64,000 bases of DNA, from NCBI RefSeq assembly GCF_001610835.1, contig NZ_CP011270.1, forward strand, positions 7,334,001 to 7,398,000, read 5' to 3'. The notes below the pieces were generated by a model. The model was not told where the DNA came from. It did no database searches and saw only the letters and a program-made list of their open reading frames with translations. The position numbers and the translations under genes were made by a program. Origin of the DNA: Planctomyces sp. SH-PL14. Lineage in GTDB: Bacteria; Planctomycetota; Planctomycetia; Planctomycetales; Planctomycetaceae. Of this stretch, positions 17,601 through 26,089 are shown one piece after another (the first letter of the stretch is position 1; the number at the start of each line of letters is the position of its first letter).

Positions 17601-20600
17601 ATGTCGACTTCGAGCCAACCCGATCCCCAGCCCGAGAATCGTTCGGACATTCTTGAGCCGGCCGCGGGAGGCGAAGTCGCATCGGACGCCTCGGGGATCG
17701 CCTCCCGGGAGAAGCTGGACGAGCTCGAAGCGAGCCTGGACCGGTCCGACGTGGTCCCCCCGCCTTCCGGGTCCATGGCCCCATCGCCGGGATCCGAAGC
17801 GCCGCGATCAGCGGCCGCGTTCTCGGGAATGACGCCGGTGGCGGCGGACGGCACAGCGGTCCGGAGCGAGACCGAAGAGTCCCTCCCGGACGAGCTGGCG
17901 CTGACGCCGGAGGACGTGGAGGACGAGGCGGTCCGCGGCGACTTCATGATCCGCTGGGCGGTCCTCCTGATCGGGGTCCTGCTCGGCTGCACCTACATCA
18001 ACGACAGCGCTCTCCTGGTCCGGATCCGGACCGGGGAATACATGCAGGGGCACGGCTTCCTGCCGCCGCGGACCGACGTCTTTTCCGTCGCCAGCGAAGG
18101 GCAGCCCTGGTACCACCTGTCGTGGCTCCTCGATCACGTCCTGACGCTCGTCTATCACGGCGGCGGTCCGACCGCGCTGACGCTCCTCACGGCGGTGGGC
18201 GTCGGCGTCCTGTTCCACCTGCTCAGCCGGACCATGATCCCGGGGATCTCGTCCTGGTGGGGATCGGTCTGCGCGGCGCTCGTCCTCGTCTGCAACTTCA
18301 ACGCCTTTACGCCCGGTCCGCCGCTGGTCCTGCTGCTGGGGGTCGCCGCGACGGGGCTGATCCTGCACCGGTGGTCGCTGCGTCCGGAGTCGACGACTCC
18401 GTGGTCGCTCGTCCCCCTCTTCTGGATCTGGAGTCAGTGCGACCCCAACGCGGCGGTCGGGCTGGCGCTCCTCATTGCCTTCGGTCTCGGCCAGACGTTC
18501 CTCCAGGACAATCCCAAGGGGTTCAGCCTCCAGGGACTCTGGACGGCGATCGGATTGTCGGTCCTCGCGTGCGCGATCCATCCGTTCCACTGGCACGTGT
18601 ATGAGTATCCCTGGACCTACCTCCGGCTCGAGCAGCCTGAGACGCGGGAATACTTCGTCGGCGTCCTGGCCAACTCGCGGCTGATCGCCGACTACTCGTC
18701 GCTCCTGTCGTCCGACTTCCGCGCGGGAGCGTCGGTCTACGACTGGTTCGGCGTCGGATTGATCGGCTTGGCAATCGTTGCGCAGCTCCTCAACTGGCGG
18801 CGGCTCCACTGGGGCTGGCTGCTGGTCTTCGTCGCCGCCAACGCCTTCGCGCTCGGCTCGTCGCGGTATCTCCCGATGGCGAGCGTGGTCAACGCGATCG
18901 TCGCCACGCTGAACGGCCAGATCTGGTTCCGGCACACGTTCCGGCAGTCCTATTCGACCGACCGTTGGGAGGTCCTGTTCTCGCGCGGCGGACGGGCGGT
19001 GACCGTGCTGGCCCTCTTCGCCCTCGCGTACCTGTCGGTCAACGGCTCGCTGATGGGGGCCGGCGGCCGCCGCGTCGGCCTGGGGTTCCACCCGGATCTC
19101 GTGCTCCAGACGAAGTCGATGGAGGAACTCGCCAAGGGGGCCTTCGACGACCGTCCGTTCCATGTCTACCTCAGCCAGGGGGACCACCTGATCTGGACGG
19201 GACGGCGCTCATTCGTCGACTCCCGCATGGCAATCCACGCCCGTACCGGGGCCGCGGCGCAGCACCGGGAGGCCCGGGCGTCGCTCATCGCCGGACGTCC
19301 CTCGCCCGATGCCTGGAAAGAGGTGTTCGACCGGTTCAAGGTGTCCCACGTCATCGTCCGGACAGTGGTCGAGCGGGATGTCATGGAGGTCTTTGCCAAG
19401 CTCCTCCAGCGGGGCTGGTTCACGAGCCGGCTCGCGGCGACGGGGATGGTGGCGTACCGGCCCGACCTGCGGTCGCCGGAGTTCGAGAAGTTCCGTCAGC
19501 AGGAGCCGCTTTCGCACATCCTGCGGACTGTTTTCCGCGATAAGGCCCGTCCGGACCTGGTGGTGACCGGAGTCCGGAGCTGGCCCCGGTCCCGCGGCAC
19601 CTACGACCGGTGGCTCATCCAGCCGAAGGATTTTGAGTCGGAGGGAGCGCTCACGGCGTCGCAATACGGGACCCTGCTGGAAGTGACCCCCAACATTCCG
19701 AACCCGAATGTGCTCCGGCTGCGGACCGGGCTCGCCCTGCAGACGATCCGCGAAGCCCGCTCGGGGCTGTTCGGCGATTCGCAGAACGCGAAGGCCTACC
19801 GCCGGCTGGGGCTGGCGGCGCTCGCCCTGCACGGGATCGACACGCAGTGGCTCCAGGCCCAGAACCCGCAGGCGCGGGACGAGTTCTGGCTGCGGTACGC
19901 GATCGCGTCCTACTACTCCGCGCAGATTCTCGACCCGAGCGACTTCCGCGACCATCAGGTCCTTGCCGATCTCTGCTTCCTGATGGGAGCGCGGGACTGG
20001 GCGCTTCACCACATGGAGCAGTTCGAGCGGAAGCTCCAGGAGCTTGACCCGGAAGCCAAGCTCCCGGAGCAGCAGCAGGCGGCGCTCAAGGAGCTGCGGG
20101 AGTTTGTCGACAACGTCCGCAAGACCGTCCGCGGGCAGCTCGGGCTCGGCGGGACGCGAATGAAGGCAATTCAGCAGGCCCTCCAGGACGGCTGCTGGAG
20201 GTTCGCGCTGGAGTTGTACGAGGAAGACATCACGGCGTTCGGCCAGGATCCCAACTCCCAGGACCTGATCGCCGACATGCTGCTGATCGGGGGACGGCTC
20301 GAGGAGTCGTGGACTCTGACCGAATCGATGGAGACGAGCCTGCCCCCTGCCGGCACGCCGGGGGGGGAGGTCTTCAGCTCCAAGTGGCGAAATTCCTGCT
20401 CGCTGGCGAACCTGATGATCGGCAACGAGGAGCGTTCGATTCAGCTCTGGACGGAGGACCAGCAGTCGCTGCAGCGGGGGGCGGCGATGTCGGCCCTGTC
20501 GCTGGCCCCGCTCGTCATCGGTCCGCCGCCGAAGATGGACCTCCGGCCGCTGCTCGCCTCGACGTGGGCTTTCAACGACCTGCAGCAGATCGAACGGGAG

Positions 20601-21008
20601 ACGCAGGACGCGGTCCATGCGGCTCTCGCCGACCTCGTCTGTTCGCGGAACCAGACGGCCGCCAAGAAGCTCACCGATGCTCTGGAGCGGAATCCGGAGA
20701 CCGTTTCGCGGGTCCGGATCGTTTACTACCTGTCGCTCCTGACCGACGAGCCGCTCGAGATCGAGCCCCCCTCGCTGCAGATCCCGACCTGGGGCGACAT
20801 GTTCGCCGAGGATACGCCGGCCGATCCGATGGGGGAGGCTCCGAAGGAACCGATGCCTGAGGGACCTGCCAAGCCGAAGACCGATGCCCCGCCGGCGGCG
20901 AAGCCGAACGAGGAGAAGCCGTCGGAAGCGAAGCCCGCGGCCTCGGCGACATCGTCCGAGCCCGAGGTCCCGGCCCCGCCGCCGAAGGCGCAGACGGTGG
21001 ACGAGTAG
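17601..21008 (+). CDS. Large multi-pass membrane protein, GT-C-like N-terminus and helical (TPR-like) C-terminus
   Basis: The protein is 1,135 residues. Residues 1-115 are a soluble acidic/Ser-rich segment. From about 115 to 490 there are around ten hydrophobic helices. The pattern RIRTGEYMQGHGFLPPRTDVFSVASEGQPWYHLSWLLDHVLTLVY resembles a family of glycosyltransferase-C-fold-like membrane proteins in which the first loop reads '...hG.iP..DpfS....G.pW..heWl...'. After the helices comes a soluble segment (FDDRPFHVYLSQGDHLIWTGRRSFVDSR) and then an alpha-helical region, about 680-1060, that could be TPR-like. The tail is Lys/Pro/Ala-rich. Transfer of a lipid-linked sugar is possible, but no catalytic residue could be placed with confidence. 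Confidence 0.75.
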   Translation: MSTSSQPDPQPENRSDILEPAAGGEVASDASGIASREKLDELEASLDRSDVVPPPSGSMAPSPGSEAPRSAAAFSGMTPVAADGTAVRSETEESLPDELALTPEDVEDEAVRGDFMIRWAVLLIGVLLGCTYINDSALLVRIRTGEYMQGHGFLPPRTDVFSVASEGQPWYHLSWLLDHVLTLVYHGGGPTALTLLTAVGVGVLFHLLSRTMIPGISSWWGSVCAALVLVCNFNAFTPGPPLVLLLGVAATGLILHRWSLRPESTTPWSLVPLFWIWSQCDPNAAVGLALLIAFGLGQTFLQDNPKGFSLQGLWTAIGLSVLACAIHPFHWHVYEYPWTYLRLEQPETREYFVGVLANSRLIADYSSLLSSDFRAGASVYDWFGVGLIGLAIVAQLLNWRRLHWGWLLVFVAANAFALGSSRYLPMASVVNAIVATLNGQIWFRHTFRQSYSTDRWEVLFSRGGRAVTVLALFALAYLSVNGSLMGAGGRRVGLGFHPDLVLQTKSMEELAKGAFDDRPFHVYLSQGDHLIWTGRRSFVDSRMAIHARTGAAAQHREARASLIAGRPSPDAWKEVFDRFKVSHVIVRTVVERDVMEVFAKLLQRGWFTSRLAATGMVAYRPDLRSPEFEKFRQQEPLSHILRTVFRDKARPDLVVTGVRSWPRSRGTYDRWLIQPKDFESEGALTASQYGTLLEVTPNIPNPNVLRLRTGLALQTIREARSGLFGDSQNAKAYRRLGLAALALHGIDTQWLQAQNPQARDEFWLRYAIASYYSAQILDPSDFRDHQVLADLCFLMGARDWALHHMEQFERKLQELDPEAKLPEQQQAALKELREFVDNVRKTVRGQLGLGGTRMKAIQQALQDGCWRFALELYEEDITAFGQDPNSQDLIADMLLIGGRLEESWTLTESMETSLPPAGTPGGEVFSSKWRNSCSLANLMIGNEERSIQLWTEDQQSLQRGAAMSALSLAPLVIGPPPKMDLRPLLASTWAFNDLQQIERETQDAVHAALADLVCSRNQTAAKKLTDALERNPETVSRVRIVYYLSLLTDEPLEIEPPSLQIPTWGDMFAEDTPADPMGEAPKEPMPEGPAKPKTDAPPAAKPNEEKPSEAKPAASATSSEPEVPAPPPKAQTVDE

Positions 21009-21033
21009 CGGCAATCAGCGACGATCGTTGAGG

Positions 21034-21354
21034 CGTCCCTGCCGGCTCGGCTCCCATAGCTCAAACCCAACGTGCCACGGCAGCCTGGGGTCAAGGGGCC
21101 ACGCCCCCTTGCCGCCGGAGGCACTTCTATGAGGAACCGTGGGACACAACGGATGTCCGCTTTGTGGCGCCAGCTATGAGGACTCCCTCAAACCAGACCG
21201 CTGGCTTTGCAATCCCCGCGGGTTGGTGAGGGGGCATACGGCACGGTGTCCGCGCTTGGACACGCGATCCTTCAGGCATCTCTTGACGAGAGGGCCTCCG
21301 GCGGGCAAGGGGGCGTTGCCCCCTTGCATCCCCCACCAGGGTGCCCCTGGACCC
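21034..21354 (+). repeat. Dispersed ~320-bp palindromic repeat, copy C
   Basis: A well-preserved copy between two convergent genes. Hairpin 4 is perfect here: GCAAGGGGGC (21305-21314) pairs with GCCCCCTTGC (21318-21327) around a GTT loop. Hairpin 3 is GTGTCC/GGACAC with a GCGCTT loop. The copy begins 26 bp after one stop codon and ends 52 bp from the other, so it could act as a terminator for both. Confidence 0.95.
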
Positions 21355-21405
21355 GGTTTGGCTGGCGACATTGAAACTCAGGGCCCGCCCGGCACGCATT
21401 TCCAG

Positions 21406-23670
21406 TCACCTTGAACTCGCCGGTTCCAGAGGCCGGACAAAGATCGCCGACGTGACCGCCCGCCGCTTCGGCTCCTCCGATCGAACCTCCATCCGGAAGT
21501 ACCCCGGCGTCCCCGCGAACGACCCGGCGTCGTACCGGTGCGACCACCGCTTCTCCCCGGGAGCCCAGCTCTCAATCGTCTCCCCATCGCGGATCAGCTT
21601 CACCTCGCTCACCGGCCCCGCCCCCTCGGCACTCAGCTCCACCGTCAGCGGCGTCCCCGCCGCCACGGTCAGGGTGTCGCCGATCATCGCCCCGTTGACC
21701 TTCAGCTGGCACTCCAGCCCGTCCCCGTCGACGGCAAACGTCCGTCCGGCGCGAATCGCCTGTCGCAGCGCCCGGTACGAGAGCCGGTCGGCCCACACGC
21801 ACCACCGGTAGCCGCGTTTCACCGAGAAGCGGCCGTGCGCGTCGCTCCCCCCCTTGGCGGTGACGTGGATCCCCTGCTTGAGGTACTCGTTGTCCCAGGC
21901 ATCGAGCGGATACCACTTCCTGTCGTTCACCACCTCGAAGAGCGTGATGTTCGGGGCCGAGTTCCGATAGGCGTTGTGGTTCGGGCCGACCTCGCCCCCC
22001 ATCGAGAGGACAAGCCGGTTCTGGTCGACCACCGCCGTGTCGGACGTCGGGACGAAGTGCCCCAGGAACGCGCCTGTCCGGTGCTCGCCGCCGTCGGAGA
22101 TCTCCTGGCCGTTCCCCATGACGATGAACTCCGGCGTCCCCTGATCCTCGCTGCGGAAATAGGCCCCCAGGCTGTTGTGGTCGGTCACCAGGGCAAAATC
22201 CCAACCCGCCTTCCGGGCGGTTTCGAGCGTGTTCTCCGGGTCGAAGTCCTCGACGTCGATGTCGTGCGTGTAGGTGTGGAGATGCCCGTCTCCGCGGTAC
22301 CAGCGGGGATTGTGCGGAGCCCGACGCGGGGTCGCGGAGATGACCGGCGCGGGCAGGCTCGCGTTCTCGAACGAATGCGCGACGATCGTGTAGTAGTACT
22401 TCGTGCCGTGGTCGACCTCGTAGTCCCGGAAGTGATCCCGGTTGTGCGGGACAATCTTGAGCAGGTTCTCCGGGACCGGCTCTACCTCGGGCGTCGTGGC
22501 CCGGTAGATGTGGTACGTCGTGACGTTCCGGTCGCGGTTGTCCCACGAGAGAATGACGCATTCCGGAAGCGGCTGGGCGTCAGCGGTCCACTTCTCCGGC
22601 GGGACGAGGCCGAAGGTCACGGTGGCGATGCCCGCGTGGTTGCGGCGCATCTCCTCGTCGTAGAGCGCCCGGTTGTAAACGCGGACGTCATCGATGAGCC
22701 CGTGGAAATACTGCGACCCGTTGCCGTTGCGGCCGATCGAGAGCGGCTGCGGCTCGCTCCGGCCATTCCAGATCCCCTCGACCTGCTGCGCCTTGGCCCG
22801 CGGATCGAACTCCGCCTCTTCGCTCGCGTAGGCCCGGACGTAGCCGCGGAACCGGACCCGCTCGTCGACGTTGGAGCCTTCCCAGAAACCGGCGAGCTGC
22901 ATCCAGCGGTCGGGGGTGATGATCGGATAGTCGGAGAGCGCCTCCTCAAGCTGCTTCGGCTCGCGCTGCGAACAGCGGTAGTGGTAGGCGATCTTCGGAC
23001 CATGCAGGGAGAGGTTGTAGTCCCCTCCGTGCTGGTGCGACTTCTGGATGAGGACGACGACCGGCTCCCCGGTACGGGCCTTGCCCGGCATCGGTTCGGT
23101 CTTGGTCTCCGGTGTCTTGTCGCTCTCCGCCGGCGGGGCCGGCGGACTCCCCGCCGTCCGCATCCAGCATTCGACGTGGTGGCCGAGGTGCCCCTTGAGC
23201 GAGTCCGAATGGGGAACTTCGACGTACTGGTCGGTTCCGTTGAGCGAGAGAGCGTCGCCCCGATGCCCCGCGACGAACGCGGGATTCCCGTGGACGGTGC
23301 CGTGATTGTTCTTCCCCGAGAGGTCGCGTACCCGCGCCTCCGGCGCGTCGCCGTCGAACGTGTAGAGGGCGACGAGGCCGTTGTCGACGACCTCGATCGT
23401 CACGGGAACCCCCTCGACGCTCGCCGAAAGGGTTGCGGTCCCCGCAGTTTCGGACGTGATCGCGAACTCGGCGACTCCCTCCGCGTCGGACGTCGCCTTC
23501 GCCGGTTCGATCCGATCGAGCGGGCCGCGGCTTGATGCGAGCGCGACGGGGCGGCCCGCCAGCGGCGTCCCCGACCGGTCGCGGAGCCGAACGCGAACAA
23601 CGCACTTCTGGCGGCCGTCCGCCTGGGCGGCGAACGGGTGGCACGACAGAAACGAGTTCGCGGGCTCCAC
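21406..23670 (-). CDS. LamG and PHP-domain (CehA/McbA-type) protein, signal peptide out of frame
   Basis: The open frame gives 754 residues from a GTG at 23670. It contains an Ig-like N-terminal domain (LAGRPVALASSRGPLDRIE...VTIEVVDNG), a LamG/concanavalin-like region from about residue 105 to 350 (LVALYTFDGDAPEARVRDLSGKNNHG), a fibronectin-like strand region (QPLPECVILSWDNRDRNVTTYHIYR), and a PHP metallophosphoesterase-type domain from about 455: GDGHLHTYTHD, then FALVTDHNSLGAYF, then GGSDAHGRFSV. The PHP part resembles CehA/McbA proteins. No signal peptide is in this frame, but a good one (MRRLLTVVTSVLLVG...) is encoded just upstream in another frame. See the next entry and the findings. 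Probably a secreted hydrolase acting on an unknown phospho- or ester substrate. Confidence 0.8.
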   Translation of the reverse strand: MEPANSFLSCHPFAAQADGRQKCVVRVRLRDRSGTPLAGRPVALASSRGPLDRIEPAKATSDAEGVAEFAITSETAGTATLSASVEGVPVTIEVVDNGLVALYTFDGDAPEARVRDLSGKNNHGTVHGNPAFVAGHRGDALSLNGTDQYVEVPHSDSLKGHLGHHVECWMRTAGSPPAPPAESDKTPETKTEPMPGKARTGEPVVVLIQKSHQHGGDYNLSLHGPKIAYHYRCSQREPKQLEEALSDYPIITPDRWMQLAGFWEGSNVDERVRFRGYVRAYASEEAEFDPRAKAQQVEGIWNGRSEPQPLSIGRNGNGSQYFHGLIDDVRVYNRALYDEEMRRNHAGIATVTFGLVPPEKWTADAQPLPECVILSWDNRDRNVTTYHIYRATTPEVEPVPENLLKIVPHNRDHFRDYEVDHGTKYYYTIVAHSFENASLPAPVISATPRRAPHNPRWYRGDGHLHTYTHDIDVEDFDPENTLETARKAGWDFALVTDHNSLGAYFRSEDQGTPEFIVMGNGQEISDGGEHRTGAFLGHFVPTSDTAVVDQNRLVLSMGGEVGPNHNAYRNSAPNITLFEVVNDRKWYPLDAWDNEYLKQGIHVTAKGGSDAHGRFSVKRGYRWCVWADRLSYRALRQAIRAGRTFAVDGDGLECQLKVNGAMIGDTLTVAAGTPLTVELSAEGAGPVSEVKLIRDGETIESWAPGEKRWSHRYDAGSFAGTPGYFRMEVRSEEPKRRAVTSAIFVRPLEPASSR

Positions 23671-23735
23671 CGGGGGGACGCCGCGGCGGCGCCCACGAGG
23701 AGGACGGATGTGACAACAGTCAGCAATCGGCGCAT
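23671..23735 (-). other. Signal-peptide-coding segment, one frame off the LamG/PHP gene
   Basis: From the ATG at 23735 the minus strand encodes MRRLLTVVTSVLLVGAAAAS, a typical Sec signal peptide. It then runs into a homopolymer of six C (six G on the plus strand, about 23673-23678), after which the long LamG/PHP frame is the +2/-1 frame. One extra C would join the two frames to give ...AAAASPPVEPANS. The cause is either a one-base deletion in the run (mutation or sequencing error) or slippage. Confidence 0.65.
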
Positions 23736-23871
23736 CGGGATCGGGGTCCTTGAGTCCGCGGCCTCCGCAGACGAGAGGGAAGCGAACTCGGATCAGGAGA
23801 AGAGAGAGGTGGAGAAGGAGCCGGCGGACGGTTGGCCGCCGCGTTCGGCTCCCGGGGCTGGGCAGGCGTCG

Positions 23872-26046
23872 TCAGACGGTGAAACGGATCTCTCTCGACT
23901 CCTCGCCGCCATCCGCCAGCCGGGCGACCGTGACGCGGACGACGTGCTCGCCTGCCGCCACGCTCGGCATCCGGACGATGTGCGCCCGGTCGGCGGGGAG
24001 CGGCCCGCGGCGGGCCGCCATCGTTTCGAGGGGCTCCGGTTCAACGGTCTGCCCGTCGACCGTCACGGTCTTGAGTTCCGCGAGCGCTGTTTTGGGAACA
24101 CCCTGGTTCGTGTTGGTCCACGCGCAGCGGATCCGAAGGGCGACTCCCGTTTCGGGAACCCCCGTCTCGAACCGATCCCCCGCCTTCAGGACGACGACCG
24201 AAACGAGCGGCCGTGCGATCGCGGGGTTGTCCCACCACCGCCACCGCATCTCTTGCTCGAGGACGAACCGGGCGACCTCGTCCGAGCCGGCGTGCATCCG
24301 GAGTTTGTCGCCTGTCACGGCGTCGCGGCGGACGGCGGCGACCCACCCGTTTCGCAGGGCCGTGAGCCAGTTCTCCCAGGTCGGGGCTTCGGCGAGGAAC
24401 AGCGTCCGAAAGCCGGTCGTCATGTCCGCGAACCACCACGGCTCGGGACCGTGGGCGTCCTGAAGGGCGACGAACGGCAGATGGCCGCGGTAGCGGTTCA
24501 GGAACGGCTCGCTGTTCGTGAAGTCCGGATTGCCGAAGTGGAACGTGCTGACGGCCGCATACCCGCCCCGCTCGAGGGCGTCGTCGAGCAGCGTCCGGAC
24601 AAGCTCTTCGTTCTCGCCGAACTGCCAGACGATCCGTCCCTGGCCGGCGTGCAGCGGCTCGATTCGGCGCCGGCGAAAGTCGTTCCACTCCGCCGCCGCG
24701 TCCCCCGTGAGCGCGGGACCGATCTCGCTGCCGGCGGGCGCGATGATGTCGCTCATGTGGCTGTAGGTGCCGAAGCCCGGCACATCGATCCACGTCCCAT
24801 ACTCCTCGTTGGCGGTGAAGAAGCGGACCGGAACCTGCTGGCGGTCCGCCAGACTCTGGGCCGCCTCAAGCCATCCGGGCTTGGCGTTCTTCGCCCCCCA
24901 CAGGTCGATCTGGAGAGACTTCGCGAGATCGACCGCCTCGGCGGGGCTTCCCGATCCGTGGGCCTCGATCTGGATCGAGAAGACCTGAAGCCCCTTGGGA
25001 AGTGTGGTCGGGACGGCCGCGATCCGCTTCGGCAGTGATGGCGGCGGCGCCTGAAGCGAGTCGAGAGCCGCCAGGGCTTCGAGGGCGTAGCGCGTGGCAA
25101 CGGCGTTGCTCGCCCAACCGGGCCGGTCGCCAAAGCCTCCATCCGCATTCCGCAGGCTGAGCAGCCAGCGGACGGCGGCATCGGGATCGGTCGGCCGAGC
25201 GCCGAGGCGGGCGAGACCCGTCACGGCTCCCCAGGTGTAGGCGACATCTGGCTCCATTCCCCAGGCCGGTTTCGGCTGCCAGCGAAATCCTCCACTGGGA
25301 GCTTGGCACCCCTGGAGCCAGGCGATCGTCGCGGCGGCGTGGTCCTCTTCCAGCCCGAGGAGCGCCATCCCTTCGAGGCCCCACAGCGTGTTGAGGACAT
25401 GGCCGTCCCCTCCTTCGGCAGCGGGGGAGTTGTTGAAGCTGCCGTTCGGCCGCCGCCGGCTGAGGAGGTAGCGCGAGAACTCGGCCGCCACCGGTTCCAT
25501 CGGGAGACCGAGGAGCGGACGGCACGCGAGCGCCGCGAGCTGGAACCGGAAAACCGGATGGCGATGCCGCTCGTACTGTGCGAGGTACGGGACGGGCGCG
25601 GTCCAGCCGCGGACCCGCTCCGTGAACTGCGCCGCGGCGAGGTCCTTCGCCCCCAGCCAGTGCAGTGCCTGGAGCTGCTGAAAATCGAACTCGCGGTGTT
25701 CCTGCTCGAGCTTCTTCCACTCGGTCGGATGATGCGTCCGCATGTACTCCGCACAGGCGGCGGTCCGCGGCACGGGACGGCCGAGAACCTGATAGGCGGC
25801 AATCACGGCGAACGTCGGAGCGAGGTGCGACTCCGGCTGGTCTCCCCAGGCATACCCCCCATCGGGGCGGGCGAGCGTCTCAAGGTAAGCGATGGCTTCG
25901 TCATGCCACTCGGGGCGGGACGCCTGGGTCTCCGGCGCGGCGCCCCGCAGCGCCGTCGCGGTGAGCGATCCCAGGCCGGCCGCCGCGAGTTGCTGCAACG
26001 TCTGTCGTCGGGAGAGGCGAGGCGTCATCTCAATGTCGGCGCGCAT
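23872..26046 (-). CDS. Alpha/alpha-toroid (prenyltransferase/squalene-cyclase-like) protein with PHP-like C-terminus
   Basis: The 724-residue reading starts at the ATG at 26046 and carries a Tat-like leader (SRRQTLQQLAAAGLGSLTATA). Residues about 40-385 are made of repeats like those of squalene cyclases and prenyltransferase beta subunits: EAIAYLETLARPDGGYAWGD, RYLLSRRRPNGSFNNSPAA, WLQGCQAPSGGFRWQ, WLLSLRNADGGFGDRPG. This gives a barrel of helices with QxxDGGF-like turns. The rest (about 395-724) has features seen in the PHP-type neighbour: LPFVALQDAHGPEPWWF recalls the GGSDAHG segment, followed by WLTALRNGWVAAVRRDAVTGD. The metal-ligand histidines of the first strand appear degraded. Function unknown; the longer ORF with 121 more residues upstream is an out-of-gene artefact overlapping the sulfatase. 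Confidence 0.78.
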   Translation of the reverse strand: MRADIEMTPRLSRRQTLQQLAAAGLGSLTATALRGAAPETQASRPEWHDEAIAYLETLARPDGGYAWGDQPESHLAPTFAVIAAYQVLGRPVPRTAACAEYMRTHHPTEWKKLEQEHREFDFQQLQALHWLGAKDLAAAQFTERVRGWTAPVPYLAQYERHRHPVFRFQLAALACRPLLGLPMEPVAAEFSRYLLSRRRPNGSFNNSPAAEGGDGHVLNTLWGLEGMALLGLEEDHAAATIAWLQGCQAPSGGFRWQPKPAWGMEPDVAYTWGAVTGLARLGARPTDPDAAVRWLLSLRNADGGFGDRPGWASNAVATRYALEALAALDSLQAPPPSLPKRIAAVPTTLPKGLQVFSIQIEAHGSGSPAEAVDLAKSLQIDLWGAKNAKPGWLEAAQSLADRQQVPVRFFTANEEYGTWIDVPGFGTYSHMSDIIAPAGSEIGPALTGDAAAEWNDFRRRRIEPLHAGQGRIVWQFGENEELVRTLLDDALERGGYAAVSTFHFGNPDFTNSEPFLNRYRGHLPFVALQDAHGPEPWWFADMTTGFRTLFLAEAPTWENWLTALRNGWVAAVRRDAVTGDKLRMHAGSDEVARFVLEQEMRWRWWDNPAIARPLVSVVVLKAGDRFETGVPETGVALRIRCAWTNTNQGVPKTALAELKTVTVDGQTVEPEPLETMAARRGPLPADRAHIVRMPSVAAGEHVVRVTVARLADGGEESREIRFTV

Positions 26047-26089
26047 GGGGGGATCTTCCGGTGAGGAGCGAGGCGGCACTCGACACGAA

